NCBI GenBank assembly: GCA_937926265.1
Contig: CALAZS010000134.1
Coordinates: forward strand, 1-7,384
Direction: 5' to 3'
DNA from: an uncultured Gammaproteobacteria bacterium
GTDB lineage: Bacteria > Pseudomonadota > Gammaproteobacteria > Chromatiales > Chromatiaceae
Length of the DNA stretch: 7,384 nt
The notes beneath the pieces were generated by a model that was not told the DNA's origin, did not search any database, and saw only the letters and a program-made list of their open reading frames with translations. Positions 1 through 5,220 of this stretch are shown in pieces. How positions within the stretch are numbered: the stretch's first letter is position 1; the number at the start of each line of letters is the position of its first letter. The translations under genes and the position numbers were made by a program.

Positions 1-100
1 GCCCGGCATTTAACATATAGACTTAATTCATTTAGGATTAAATTTATCTTTCTGAATTTTAGATTTGTCAATAAATACAGCCTGTCACTGCTGATGGGGT

Positions 101-106
101 TATAAT
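101..106 (+). promoter_or_regulatory. candidate -10 box for the solute-binding protein gene
   Basis: A perfect TATAAT lies 29 bases before the ATG at 136, in an AT-rich leader. No TTGACA-like hexamer sits 16-18 bases upstream; the nearest resemblance, TTGTCA at 65-70, is 30 bases away and too far. If this is the promoter it may need an activator. The leader (1-135) otherwise shows nothing I can assign, and the ribosome-binding signal before 136 is weak. Confidence 0.4.
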
Positions 107-135
107 CCAAAAAAAATTACCGGGATATCTTAAGT

Positions 136-936
136 ATGTTGAAAACAGCAAAACAAATTGGTCTTTCTCTCTTTCTGATTCTATTGTTCTCATCTGTCGC
201 ACAGGCAGCAAAACTCGATGATATTTTGGAGAGCGGCAAAATCCGCATAGGCGTATCAATGTTTACGCCCTGGGCAATGAAAGATGCATCGGGAAAACTT
301 AAAGGCTTTGAAGTTGATGTAGCCAACAAGTTGGCTGAAGACATGGGTGTAAAGGCAGAGTTTAAAGAGGTGGTCTGGGAAAATATAATTTCGTCATTAA
401 ATAATGACGAGTTTGATGTGATTATATCGGGAATGGCTATAACACCAGCGCGTGCACTGAAGATTAATTTTTCCATTCCCTACGCCGAGTCAGGAACAGC
501 ACTGGCGACCAACATCAGTAAAACAAAAGACATTAAAACAATGGCTGAGTTAAATCAGCCGGAAATAAAGATAGCCGTCGTTTCTAAAACCCTGGGTGCT
601 GATCTGGCACAACTGTTGTTTGATAAAGCGACGATCAAGGCTTTCACTGATACCGCACTGGCTGAAAAATCCATCCTGGATGGTGATTCTCATGCTTATG
701 TTGCCAGTATGATAGAAACCAATTTCCTTATGCTTAATAACCCTGAAGTTGTTGACCTGCCATTGGCTAAACCGCTGATGGTGTCGAAAGCGGGCATGGC
801 TGTAAAAAGAGGTAGCCAGGAATTATTGAATTTCCTTAATGCCTGGATTACGGCACGCAATGCTGACAGGTGGTTGCAAACACGCCATAAATACTGGTTT
901 AAAACATTAAAGTGGCAAGAGGACGTGTCTAAATGA
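136..936 (+). CDS. periplasmic solute-binding protein, family 3 (amino-acid ABC transporter type)
   Basis: The 266-residue product has a Sec signal peptide: basic start, hydrophobic run at about 9-20, and an AQA site giving cleavage after Ala24. The mature part follows the SBP_bac_3 pattern: a first strand KIRIGVSMFTPWA (35-47), then GFEVDVANKLAEDMG (57-71) and the hinge region ISGMAITPARALKINFSIPY (97-116). Arg106 there is the position that usually binds a ligand carboxylate. The length is normal for the family. Near residue 191, where amino-acid binders usually carry an Asp for the alpha-amino group, I read YVASM, so the ligand may not be a standard amino acid; that is inference from eye alignment. 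No permease or ATPase gene follows, so the partner transporter is elsewhere or the protein acts as an orphan binder or sensor component. The next gene overlaps its stop (ATGA), so the two are co-translated. Confidence 0.88.
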   Translation: MLKTAKQIGLSLFLILLFSSVAQAAKLDDILESGKIRIGVSMFTPWAMKDASGKLKGFEVDVANKLAEDMGVKAEFKEVVWENIISSLNNDEFDVIISGMAITPARALKINFSIPYAESGTALATNISKTKDIKTMAELNQPEIKIAVVSKTLGADLAQLLFDKATIKAFTDTALAEKSILDGDSHAYVASMIETNFLMLNNPEVVDLPLAKPLMVSKAGMAVKRGSQELLNFLNAWITARNADRWLQTRHKYWFKTLKWQEDVSK

Positions 937-1292
937 TGCAGGCGCTATCGACAAAAATAGTGTTGGAGCCTAATTCATGGCGACAGGTTATATTTTCTTC
1001 AGTCCTGTTTGCAGTGCCGATACTGGTTGTTGCCACTGATCAGTTAATTGTTGGGCCGGAATCTGACCTGCTGGTTGATGAAATATATTCTGATTCCTTA
1101 GGTTGGCGAGATACTGTAGATCAAGAATATCTCTGGAGAAAACCAGCTGAACCTGAGAAGAAAAGTCGAATCAGCTGGGGATACGATGCCAGTTATGATG
1201 CAGTCAATACCGGGAGGTTTGATCCGCATCAGAGAGGCCCTGATGTTTTGGATGAAACCAAACCTGCAACTTTATTCAGAAGTAATTTTTAG
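933..1292 (+). CDS. small single-span membrane protein of unknown function
   Basis: I do not recognise this 119-residue protein. Residues 17-38 form one hydrophobic segment (IFSSVLFAVPILVVATDQLI region), preceded by a short basic N-terminus. The rest is polar and rich in Asp, Glu, Arg and aromatic residues, with a WGYDASYD stretch near 82-89. The likely topology is a short cytoplasmic tail, one membrane span and about 80 periplasmic residues. It starts at the ATG inside the ATGA overlap with the solute-binding protein gene; an AGAGGA ribosome site at 918-923 sits nine bases before it, better than for the ATG three bases later. The coupling suggests a function linked to that binding protein, for example as a membrane partner, but nothing in the sequence proves this. 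Its TAG stop interlocks with the stop of the convergent hydrolase gene. Confidence 0.75.
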   Translation: MMQALSTKIVLEPNSWRQVIFSSVLFAVPILVVATDQLIVGPESDLLVDEIYSDSLGWRDTVDQEYLWRKPAEPEKKSRISWGYDASYDAVNTGRFDPHQRGPDVLDETKPATLFRSNF

Positions 1293-2275
1293 CCTGGACG
1301 GTGATCTTCAGTAATTATCATGGTGCGACGGTATTCATCGCTCGGGAATACCCGGCCGCAAACTAATGTATTAAAAATATGCAGAAAGACCCTGCCAGGT
1401 TTGCCGTGGGAATCCTGCAAAAAGTAACTGTGGCCCTTTGGAAAGTCGTAATCTGTGTTTACATCATCACAGTCTACAGAGAAAACATTTGAAGCCGTCT
1501 TCTCCATGTTCTCAGGGCCGGTATGGCCCAGGCGTCTTGATGCAATACGGTTCTTTAAATTGGATGCTTTGCTGGCCCTCAGTGCCAGGTCATCAGAAGC
1601 ATGATAAACAATAACGTTGCGCGAAGCATGACTGATTAATTCACCGGGTTCATTTTCATGCAGTGATTCATTCACAATGTCGGCTGCAACCAGAAATGTA
1701 TTTCTGAAAAGAAGAGGAACGCCATTGGCCAGGTCGTATTTGTTCCAGGTTGATAAGGTTTCCCGTAATACCCGGTTACCCATTGAGTGGGCCAGGACGT
1801 TAATACGTTTTAAGCAGGGATCTTCAACCGGGTTGTGTTTTTCCGAGTTACGCCAGGCAATAAACTTTTGCAGTAAGCGGGCAAATGAAAAGCTGCTGGC
1901 ATCAGCTGACTTCTGGTCATCCCAATAGTCTTTGATAATTCCCAGGTCATTGTCGCAGGGCCAGATCAATGGCACGACAAGGATTTCATTGGCTTTTGAA
2001 TGATCACACAATTCCTGAAGCTGTTTGGCTTGCGCCATGGCATCTTCCGGCAGGTTGGAAAAACCGTGAATATAAATAAGGATCTGCTGGCAGTCGGTAT
2101 CTTTAATGCGGTTAAGAAAATTGATACTGCCAATTTCTGTGTAACTTTCTTCAGCAGTTCTTTCACAAAAGAACAGGTGGTTGCTGGCGGCGTTATTGTT
2201 TAAGTCAAAATCAAAACCTCTGCCGGCTTTTGTGCGGATGCTTTGCCGAGGGAAGCGGTTGGTAATGAATAGCAT
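1289..2275 (-). CDS. alpha/beta hydrolase, DUF900 type
   Basis: The 328-residue protein has the hallmarks of a DUF900 alpha/beta hydrolase. A strand and oxyanion-region motif ILIYIHGF lies at 65-72. The nucleophile elbow is AHSMG (162-166), with Ser164 as the probable nucleophile, in the family-typical context NVLAHSMGNRVL. An acidic motif HASDDLAL (225-232) may supply the Asp, and the His of KGHSYF (280-285) is the probable catalytic base. No signal peptide or membrane span is visible, so it should be cytosolic. The substrate is unknown; an esterase, lipase or similar activity is the family expectation. It is the last gene of the bolA-glutaredoxin group: its ATG shares one base with the glutaredoxin TGA stop (TGATG) and no good separate ribosome site is present, which suggests translational coupling. 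Its TAA stop overlaps the convergent membrane-protein gene by four bases. Confidence 0.85.
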   Translation of the reverse strand: MLFITNRFPRQSIRTKAGRGFDFDLNNNAASNHLFFCERTAEESYTEIGSINFLNRIKDTDCQQILIYIHGFSNLPEDAMAQAKQLQELCDHSKANEILVVPLIWPCDNDLGIIKDYWDDQKSADASSFSFARLLQKFIAWRNSEKHNPVEDPCLKRINVLAHSMGNRVLRETLSTWNKYDLANGVPLLFRNTFLVAADIVNESLHENEPGELISHASRNVIVYHASDDLALRASKASNLKNRIASRRLGHTGPENMEKTASNVFSVDCDDVNTDYDFPKGHSYFLQDSHGKPGRVFLHIFNTLVCGRVFPSDEYRRTMIITEDHRPG

Positions 2276-2655
2276 CAGTTTGAAGGGAACTGCTGATCAA
2301 GCCAGTTATTAATATCTGCTGACTCGTACATCCAGGTTGATGTGCCGTCAGTATCAACTATCTGCAGGCAGGGTACCTGGGCCTGGCCGCCTTCATTAAC
2401 CAGTTTATCCATCCATTCGGGTTTGGAGCGTGGGTCAATCTGTCGAATAGGCAGGTTGAGTCGTTTCATCTGCCGTCTTACCCGCACGCAGAATGGGCAG
2501 GCAGGGTAGTGATACAGGGTCAGGTTTTTACATTTTTCATTCACCTGGTTTTGTTCGGCTTCGGGACGTTTTAACGGCTTGGGTGAAGTCACAAAATCCA
2601 CAAGGCGTATTAAACCGCCAACGATGAAGTGAATCGGAGCGAACAGGTATTTCAA
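2275..2655 (-). CDS. membrane-anchored dithiol glutaredoxin
   Basis: This 126-residue protein joins an N-terminal hydrophobic or amphipathic segment (about 4-23, LFAPIHFIVGGLIRLVDFV) to a thioredoxin-fold glutaredoxin domain (about 44-124). The redox motif is CPFC at 53-56 in the context YHYPACPFCVRVRR, followed by the cis-proline motif VPC (94-96) and ESADI (111-115), which match the glutathione-binding parts of the fold. Expected work is reduction of disulfides or glutathionylated proteins near the inner membrane. The start is a TTG: the ribosome site GAGGGG lies nine bases upstream, and no in-frame ATG occurs before residue 63, inside the fold. It follows bolA by 29 bases and overlaps the hydrolase gene by one. 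BolA proteins usually pair with CGFS monothiol glutaredoxins, so a dithiol CPFC neighbour is worth noting. Confidence 0.87.
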   Translation of the reverse strand: MKYLFAPIHFIVGGLIRLVDFVTSPKPLKRPEAEQNQVNEKCKNLTLYHYPACPFCVRVRRQMKRLNLPIRQIDPRSKPEWMDKLVNEGGQAQVPCLQIVDTDGTSTWMYESADINNWLDQQFPSN

Positions 2656-2664
2656 TTTACTTTA

Positions 2665-2670
2665 CCCCTC
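2665..2670 (-). promoter_or_regulatory. ribosome-binding site that fixes the TTG start of the glutaredoxin gene
   Basis: Read on the minus strand, GAGGGG ends nine bases before the TTG at 2655-2653. It lies in the 29-base gap after the bolA stop. It is the main support for this rare start codon, since no ATG precedes the conserved fold. Confidence 0.6.
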
Positions 2671-2684
2671 AGTTTTCTTTATTT

Positions 2685-2999
2685 TTATTTGGCTTTTGAG
2701 CCGCCCAGGCATTCAGGCGATTCAGGCGATTCACCGCCCTTGGCGAACCACTCTTCAGGCGTCATGGTATGCAGGGCTAGTGCGTGAAGTCCCTGGTCGA
2801 ATTCGTTTTTTAGTTCGGCATTAACCAGGCGGTGACGGTTGATCAGGGTTTTGCCATTGAATTGTTCAGTAACCAGGGTGACCTTGAAATGAGATTCTGC
2901 ACCATCAGGTACATTATGCGAATGGCTTTCATCAACCACTTCAACGTGCAGGGGTGAAAATGTGGCTGTAAGTTTTTCTTCAATAGTGTCTCGGCGCAT
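2685..2999 (-). CDS. bolA: BolA family transcriptional/redox regulator
   Basis: The 104-residue protein matches true BolA along its length. It has the N-terminal helix MRRDTIEEKLTATFSP, then VVDESHSHNVP (21-31), the family core ESHFKVTLV (35-43), NRHRLV (54-59) with the conserved RHR, and HALALHTMTPEEW (72-84). The tail SPECLGG resembles the Cys-containing tail of Escherichia coli BolA. BolA proteins bind DNA and, with glutaredoxins, iron-sulfur clusters; they affect cell shape, stress responses and cluster delivery. The gene probably leads a transcript with the membrane glutaredoxin and the hydrolase. An AGGAG sequence lies 12 bases before the ATG, which is rather distant. The C-terminal codons contain a small 9-base tandem repeat. 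Confidence 0.93.
   Translation of the reverse strand: MRRDTIEEKLTATFSPLHVEVVDESHSHNVPDGAESHFKVTLVTEQFNGKTLINRHRLVNAELKNEFDQGLHALALHTMTPEEWFAKGGESPESPECLGGSKAK
2711..2737 (-). repeat. 9-bp tandem repeat in the bolA tail
   Basis: ATTCAGGCG occurs twice in direct succession (2711-2719, 2720-2728), followed by a diverged third copy, ATTCACCGC. On the coding strand it encodes a Glu-Ser-Pro tripeptide repeat (ESPESPE) in the flexible BolA tail. The unit is a multiple of three, so copy-number change would keep the frame. Confidence 0.75.
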
Positions 3000-3025
3000 T
3001 TTGAGGGTAGGCTCCTGAAACTGCA

Positions 3026-3048
3026 GTCAAATTAGCTCATATTTTGAC
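3026..3048. promoter_or_regulatory. inverted repeat upstream of bolA
   Basis: GTCAAA at 3026-3031 and TTTGAC at 3043-3048 form a 6-bp dyad with 11 bases between, so the half-site centres are about 17 bases apart. It lies 27-49 bases before the bolA ATG, where a promoter or operator would be expected. I do not recognise the binding protein, and no convincing -35/-10 pair was found around it. Confidence 0.3.
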
Positions 3049-3093
3049 ATTCAGGCGCCAATGAGAAAACCCTTTGGCCGAAGGTGGATTTGT

Positions 3094-3231
3094 TTAGTCT
3101 TTTGCTTCGTCGTCGTGCATGTGGCCAGTGAAGAATTTAATAAAGAATACCGCCATGACGATAACAAAAGCGATGACACCGAAAGACAGAATTCCAACCC
3201 AGTCACTAAAAAGTTCAGCCCATAGTTCCAT
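3094..3231 (-). CDS. small single-span membrane protein, DUF3149-like
   Basis: This short gene encodes 45 residues: an amphipathic start MELWAELFSDWVG, a membrane span at about 14-34 (LSFGVIAFVIVMAVFFIKFF) and an acidic, His-rich tail ending HMHDDEAKD. The layout and the WxxLFSxxxGxLSxxVIxF pattern fit DUF3149, a family of tiny membrane proteins of unknown function; I make that link from memory of the family. Two ATGs are possible: the one at 3231 has AGAGGA seven bases upstream, while the one at 3237 would sit almost on the ribosome site, so 3231 is preferred (47 residues otherwise). The gene stands alone between the exported-protein gene and bolA, and has its own promoter region with an exact FNR box. 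A role in low-oxygen respiration, perhaps as a small accessory subunit, is inference only. Confidence 0.78.
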   Translation of the reverse strand: MELWAELFSDWVGILSFGVIAFVIVMAVFFIKFFTGHMHDDEAKD

Positions 3232-3272
3232 AATCATTTCCTCTGAATGTAGTTATGATGGTAGAAACAGTT

Positions 3273-3278
3273 TTTATA
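3273..3278 (-). promoter_or_regulatory. -10 element of the FNR-type promoter for the DUF3149-like gene
   Basis: On the minus strand TATAAA lies 20 bases downstream of the FNR box, giving a start of transcription near 3266 and a leader of about 35 bases. The place where a -35 hexamer should sit overlaps the FNR box and is a poor match, as expected for an activator-dependent promoter. Confidence 0.55.
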
Positions 3279-3298
3279 CTACGGTTCAGAAGATTGAA

Positions 3299-3312
3299 TT
3301 GATGATTATCAA
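3299..3312. promoter_or_regulatory. FNR/Anr binding site (exact consensus)
   Basis: TTGAT-GATT-ATCAA is an exact match to the FNR consensus TTGAT-N4-ATCAA, inside a wider near-palindrome AATTGAT-N4-ATCAATT. Its centre lies about 40 bases upstream of the predicted transcription start, close to the canonical -41.5 for FNR activation. It sits between the 3' end of the exported-protein gene and the DUF3149-like gene, so the latter is the clear target. Confidence 0.7.
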
Positions 3313-3338
3313 TTGAAAAGTCTTTTTAAACAAAAAAG

Positions 3339-3352
3339 CTGATCTGGATCAA
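3339..3352. promoter_or_regulatory. second FNR-like site or weak terminator
   Basis: CTGAT-CTGG-ATCAA differs from the FNR consensus at one base and is centred exactly 40 bases from the first box. It overlaps the stop codon of the exported-protein gene. Read on the minus strand the same dyad is followed by GCTTTTTT, so it could instead be a weak, 5-bp-stem intrinsic terminator for the upstream operon. Sequence alone does not decide between these, and both may apply. Confidence 0.35.
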
Positions 3353-3792
3353 TAAACCCTTACAAAATTGAGGTAGAAGTCTTCCATGCTGGCGGTGCCG
3401 GCATATGTCCATTCCTGTTGATCATCGGATTTGAATACCAGGTACTGTTCACTTTCCAGTGGTTCTTCACTGCTGTTTTCAACCAGGTAACGTGCCTGGA
3501 TTATTACCGTGACCGGACCGTTGTTAAGGTTGATGCCCTGGCTTTTTCTGGCTGATATCAGGGTCACACGGGTAGTAACCATGTCAGCTGCCTTATCAAG
3601 AATCTGACCAAAACTGCCGCTATCAAGCGACTGGTTGAAATCCTTGGCGGTTTTAGAGCGGTACTGTTCAACCAGATGTTGTTCAAGTGTGTTTATCAGC
3701 GAAAGGTTCTGCAGCCGGGCAACATTGGTAAACTCCAGCATCGCCAGGGCCGAACTGGTTATCAAAAGTAAAAGAAAAATCAGAATGCGCAT
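3349..3792 (-). CDS. small exported protein of unknown function
   Basis: The 147-residue protein begins with a clear signal peptide: MR, a run of Leu/Ile/Phe at 3-12, and an SALA site giving cleavage after Ala17; an uncleaved anchor is also possible. The mature part looks alpha+beta, with a helical region to about 72 followed by strands such as TTRVTLISAR (73-82), VTVIIQARYLV (94-104) and EQYLVFKS (115-122), then EWTYAGTASMEDFYLN near the end. The pattern suggests a small periplasmic binding or transport-adaptor fold, but I do not recognise the family. The start is taken as ATG at 3792 because GGAGGG lies six bases upstream; a GTG one codon earlier would be too close to it. The ATG shares one base with the TGA of the preceding gene, so translation is coupled. 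Confidence 0.8.
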   Translation of the reverse strand: MRILIFLLLLITSSALAMLEFTNVARLQNLSLINTLEQHLVEQYRSKTAKDFNQSLDSGSFGQILDKAADMVTTRVTLISARKSQGINLNNGPVTVIIQARYLVENSSEEPLESEQYLVFKSDDQQEWTYAGTASMEDFYLNFVRVY

Positions 3793-4733
3793 CACATTCC
3801 CTCCCAGAATTCAGAGTCGCGTGCAAGAAATTGTTCGTGCGGGATGTAATGTGACCCGTCACATGAAAAGTTCAGTCCAACGATGCCGTTAAAAATATTC
3901 AAAGAACCGGCACGCAGGTAGATGGTGTCATCTGCAAATCGCAGATGTTTGAAGGTGTCCAGGATCGGTCTGACTTCATCTTCCTTAATAACCGCGGTTT
4001 TCGGATAGGGTCTGCAGGGGTAAGCCAGTACCACGTCAGGATCCACCAGTGCATCATACGGCAAAATACGATATCGGTAAGGGTCATCGATAAACCACAA
4101 GGTACAGCGGCTGCTGGAGAAATGGATTTTACTGTGGAAAACGCCGTTTTCTGTCATCAGCTCTTCCATGACCGGCAGTACCAGGTCGATTTCCTTGTCG
4201 AGCTTGCTGTCAATGCGGCACTGCTGGAATACATTACTGCGAATCGCCGGATCGCCTTTAAGCTGTTGCCACTGGCCGGGTTCTTCATAAATTTCACGCG
4301 TCAGGGGCAGGGCGCGCAAGTCAAAGTCGACGCCCAGGTAACCGATTAATTTATTATCCCTGGCGACTTTCTGAATGGCGGTTATCGAAGGACGGTTGGC
4401 GCGTAAAGAGATGTAAGCTTCTGACAGAATCATCTCCTGGTCATCGGTGATCTCTTTCATGTAGGGGCGATCGGAGCGGTCCCGGTGAAAGTCCATGGTT
4501 TCAAGACCTTCGTGCGTGACATTGTCGCTAAGCTGCAGGGCGTTGGTATCCAGCGCATACATGTAGCGGCCGTAGGGCAGGCCTTTCAGGGCTTCAGCCA
4601 ATACTTCGTTGAGCTCTTCCCTGTAGCCCCAGATTTCGGCACTGTTTTTAGCGGCACGTGACAGGGGGTCAACCAGCATGTTGTAAAGCGAGGTGCGTTG
4701 TCTGTTAATGCTTTCCTTAAGTGACGGGTGCAT
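3792..4733 (-). CDS. soluble PDC/Cache-like sensor-domain protein
   Basis: The 313-residue protein has no signal peptide or membrane span. After a helical N-terminus (1-52) it shows a Cache/PDC-like core: YMYALDTNALQLSDN (57-71), DFHRDRSDRPYM (81-92), SEAYISLRANRP (104-115) and IGYLGVDFDLRALP (130-143), which resemble the ligand-pocket strands of extracellular small-molecule sensors. A second region (about 195-300) has motifs WFIDDPYRYRILPYDALVDP, AYPCRPYP and LNFSCDGSHYIPHEQF. No kinase, GGDEF, EAL or chemotaxis output domain is present. Cache domains normally sit outside the membrane joined to an output domain, so a free cytosolic form is unusual, though I believe similar stand-alone proteins are annotated in gammaproteobacteria. 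It lies two bases after the DUF1820 gene and overlaps the exported-protein gene by one base, so the three are one operon. The ligand is unknown. Confidence 0.75.
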   Translation of the reverse strand: MHPSLKESINRQRTSLYNMLVDPLSRAAKNSAEIWGYREELNEVLAEALKGLPYGRYMYALDTNALQLSDNVTHEGLETMDFHRDRSDRPYMKEITDDQEMILSEAYISLRANRPSITAIQKVARDNKLIGYLGVDFDLRALPLTREIYEEPGQWQQLKGDPAIRSNVFQQCRIDSKLDKEIDLVLPVMEELMTENGVFHSKIHFSSSRCTLWFIDDPYRYRILPYDALVDPDVVLAYPCRPYPKTAVIKEDEVRPILDTFKHLRFADDTIYLRAGSLNIFNGIVGLNFSCDGSHYIPHEQFLARDSEFWEGM

Positions 4734-4735
4734 GA

Positions 4736-5059
4736 TTATTTACCTTTTTCAGGTGTGAAAAAACCTGAGGGAAAGGCGGTGACGTTGGCATTGCTGTCGA
4801 GGTCGAAAATCTTGTTCTGGCCGCGTTTTTCAACTTCATCAATGCGGATGACCGAATGCATGGGAATGGTGACCTGTTTGACACCTGAAAACTCTGATCT
4901 GAGTTTTTCCTCTGACGGGTCAACCAGCAGGGTACTGGTTTCTCCGAAAATCAGCTTATCAATGGTGACAAAGCCGTACAGGTCAGACTGGTGTACTGAC
5001 TCGGCGTGTAACTGGTAGACTTTGCCCTGGTTAATAAAAGTGATTCGGAAAATGTTCAT
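4736..5059 (-). CDS. DUF1820 family protein
   Basis: The 107-residue protein matches the DUF1820 pattern as I know it: YRVTF-like start FRITFINQGKVYQLHAES, then SDLYGFV (25-31), VDPSEEKLRSEFSGV (46-60) and IPMHSVIRIDEVEKRG (65-80). It is small, soluble and mostly beta in character, with no signal peptide. The function of the family is unknown. It is the first gene of the operon with the Cache-like and exported proteins, ending two bases before the next ATG. Its own ribosome site is weak. It is divergent from hisI across a 161-base spacer that holds a tandem 13-bp repeat. Confidence 0.85.
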   Translation of the reverse strand: MNIFRITFINQGKVYQLHAESVHQSDLYGFVTIDKLIFGETSTLLVDPSEEKLRSEFSGVKQVTIPMHSVIRIDEVEKRGQNKIFDLDSNANVTAFPSGFFTPEKGK

Positions 5060-5094
5060 GCGCTTTTGGTTAAAATGCAGTGTGGATCAGGTTC

Positions 5095-5125
5095 CAGTAC
5101 TAAACTGTTTTTCAGTATTAAACTG
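5095..5125. repeat. tandem 13-bp repeat in the DUF1820/hisI divergent spacer
   Basis: CAGTACTAAACTG (5095-5107) and CAGTATTAAACTG (5113-5125) differ at one base and are separated by TTTTT, giving an 18-bp period. Each copy carries a short dyad, CAGT at one end and ACTG at the other. They sit 36-66 bases upstream of the DUF1820 start, where an operator would act. The rest of the spacer (5060-5220) is AT-rich with no convincing promoter pair; TTGTCC at 5160-5165 with GATATT at 5185-5190 is a weak candidate for hisI. Confidence 0.5.
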
Positions 5126-5220
5126 ATTTAAAGTTTTATTTTACTTTGAAAAAATATATTTGTCCGAAAAGGGTGAATTTCAATGATATTTTTCTTATAG
5201 CGTCTCTTCCTGGAAAAAAT

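Noticed and set aside
97..110. GTTATAAT resembling half of a Zur box upstream of the solute-binding protein gene
   Set aside because: The second half of the palindrome is missing; a -10 box explains the sequence better.
3065..3085. Possible intrinsic terminator after the DUF3149-like gene (CCTT...AAAGG followed by GTTTTC on the minus strand)
   Set aside because: The stem is only four to five pairs with a misfit base, and the T-run is short and interrupted.
3119..3316. 65-codon plus-strand reading frame opposite the DUF3149-like gene
   Set aside because: Its sequence is low in structure and Ser/Thr-rich, it lies antisense to a better-supported small gene and across the FNR promoter, and it has no ribosome site.
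3320..3340. AT-only inverted repeat CTTTTT/AAAAAG between the two FNR-like dyads
   Set aside because: The stem is pure A-T apart from one pair and is expected by chance in AT-rich spacer DNA; no GC-rich terminator stem is present.
4728..5018. 96-codon plus-strand frame antisense to the DUF1820 gene
   Set aside because: It is a shadow of a recognised conserved family on the other strand, and its product has no recognisable motif.
5146..5220. Upstream TTG start extending HisI by 25 residues
   Set aside because: The added residues resemble no HisI N-terminus, the TTG has no ribosome site and it lies in AT-rich promoter-like sequence; the ATG at 5221 has a GGA at good distance.
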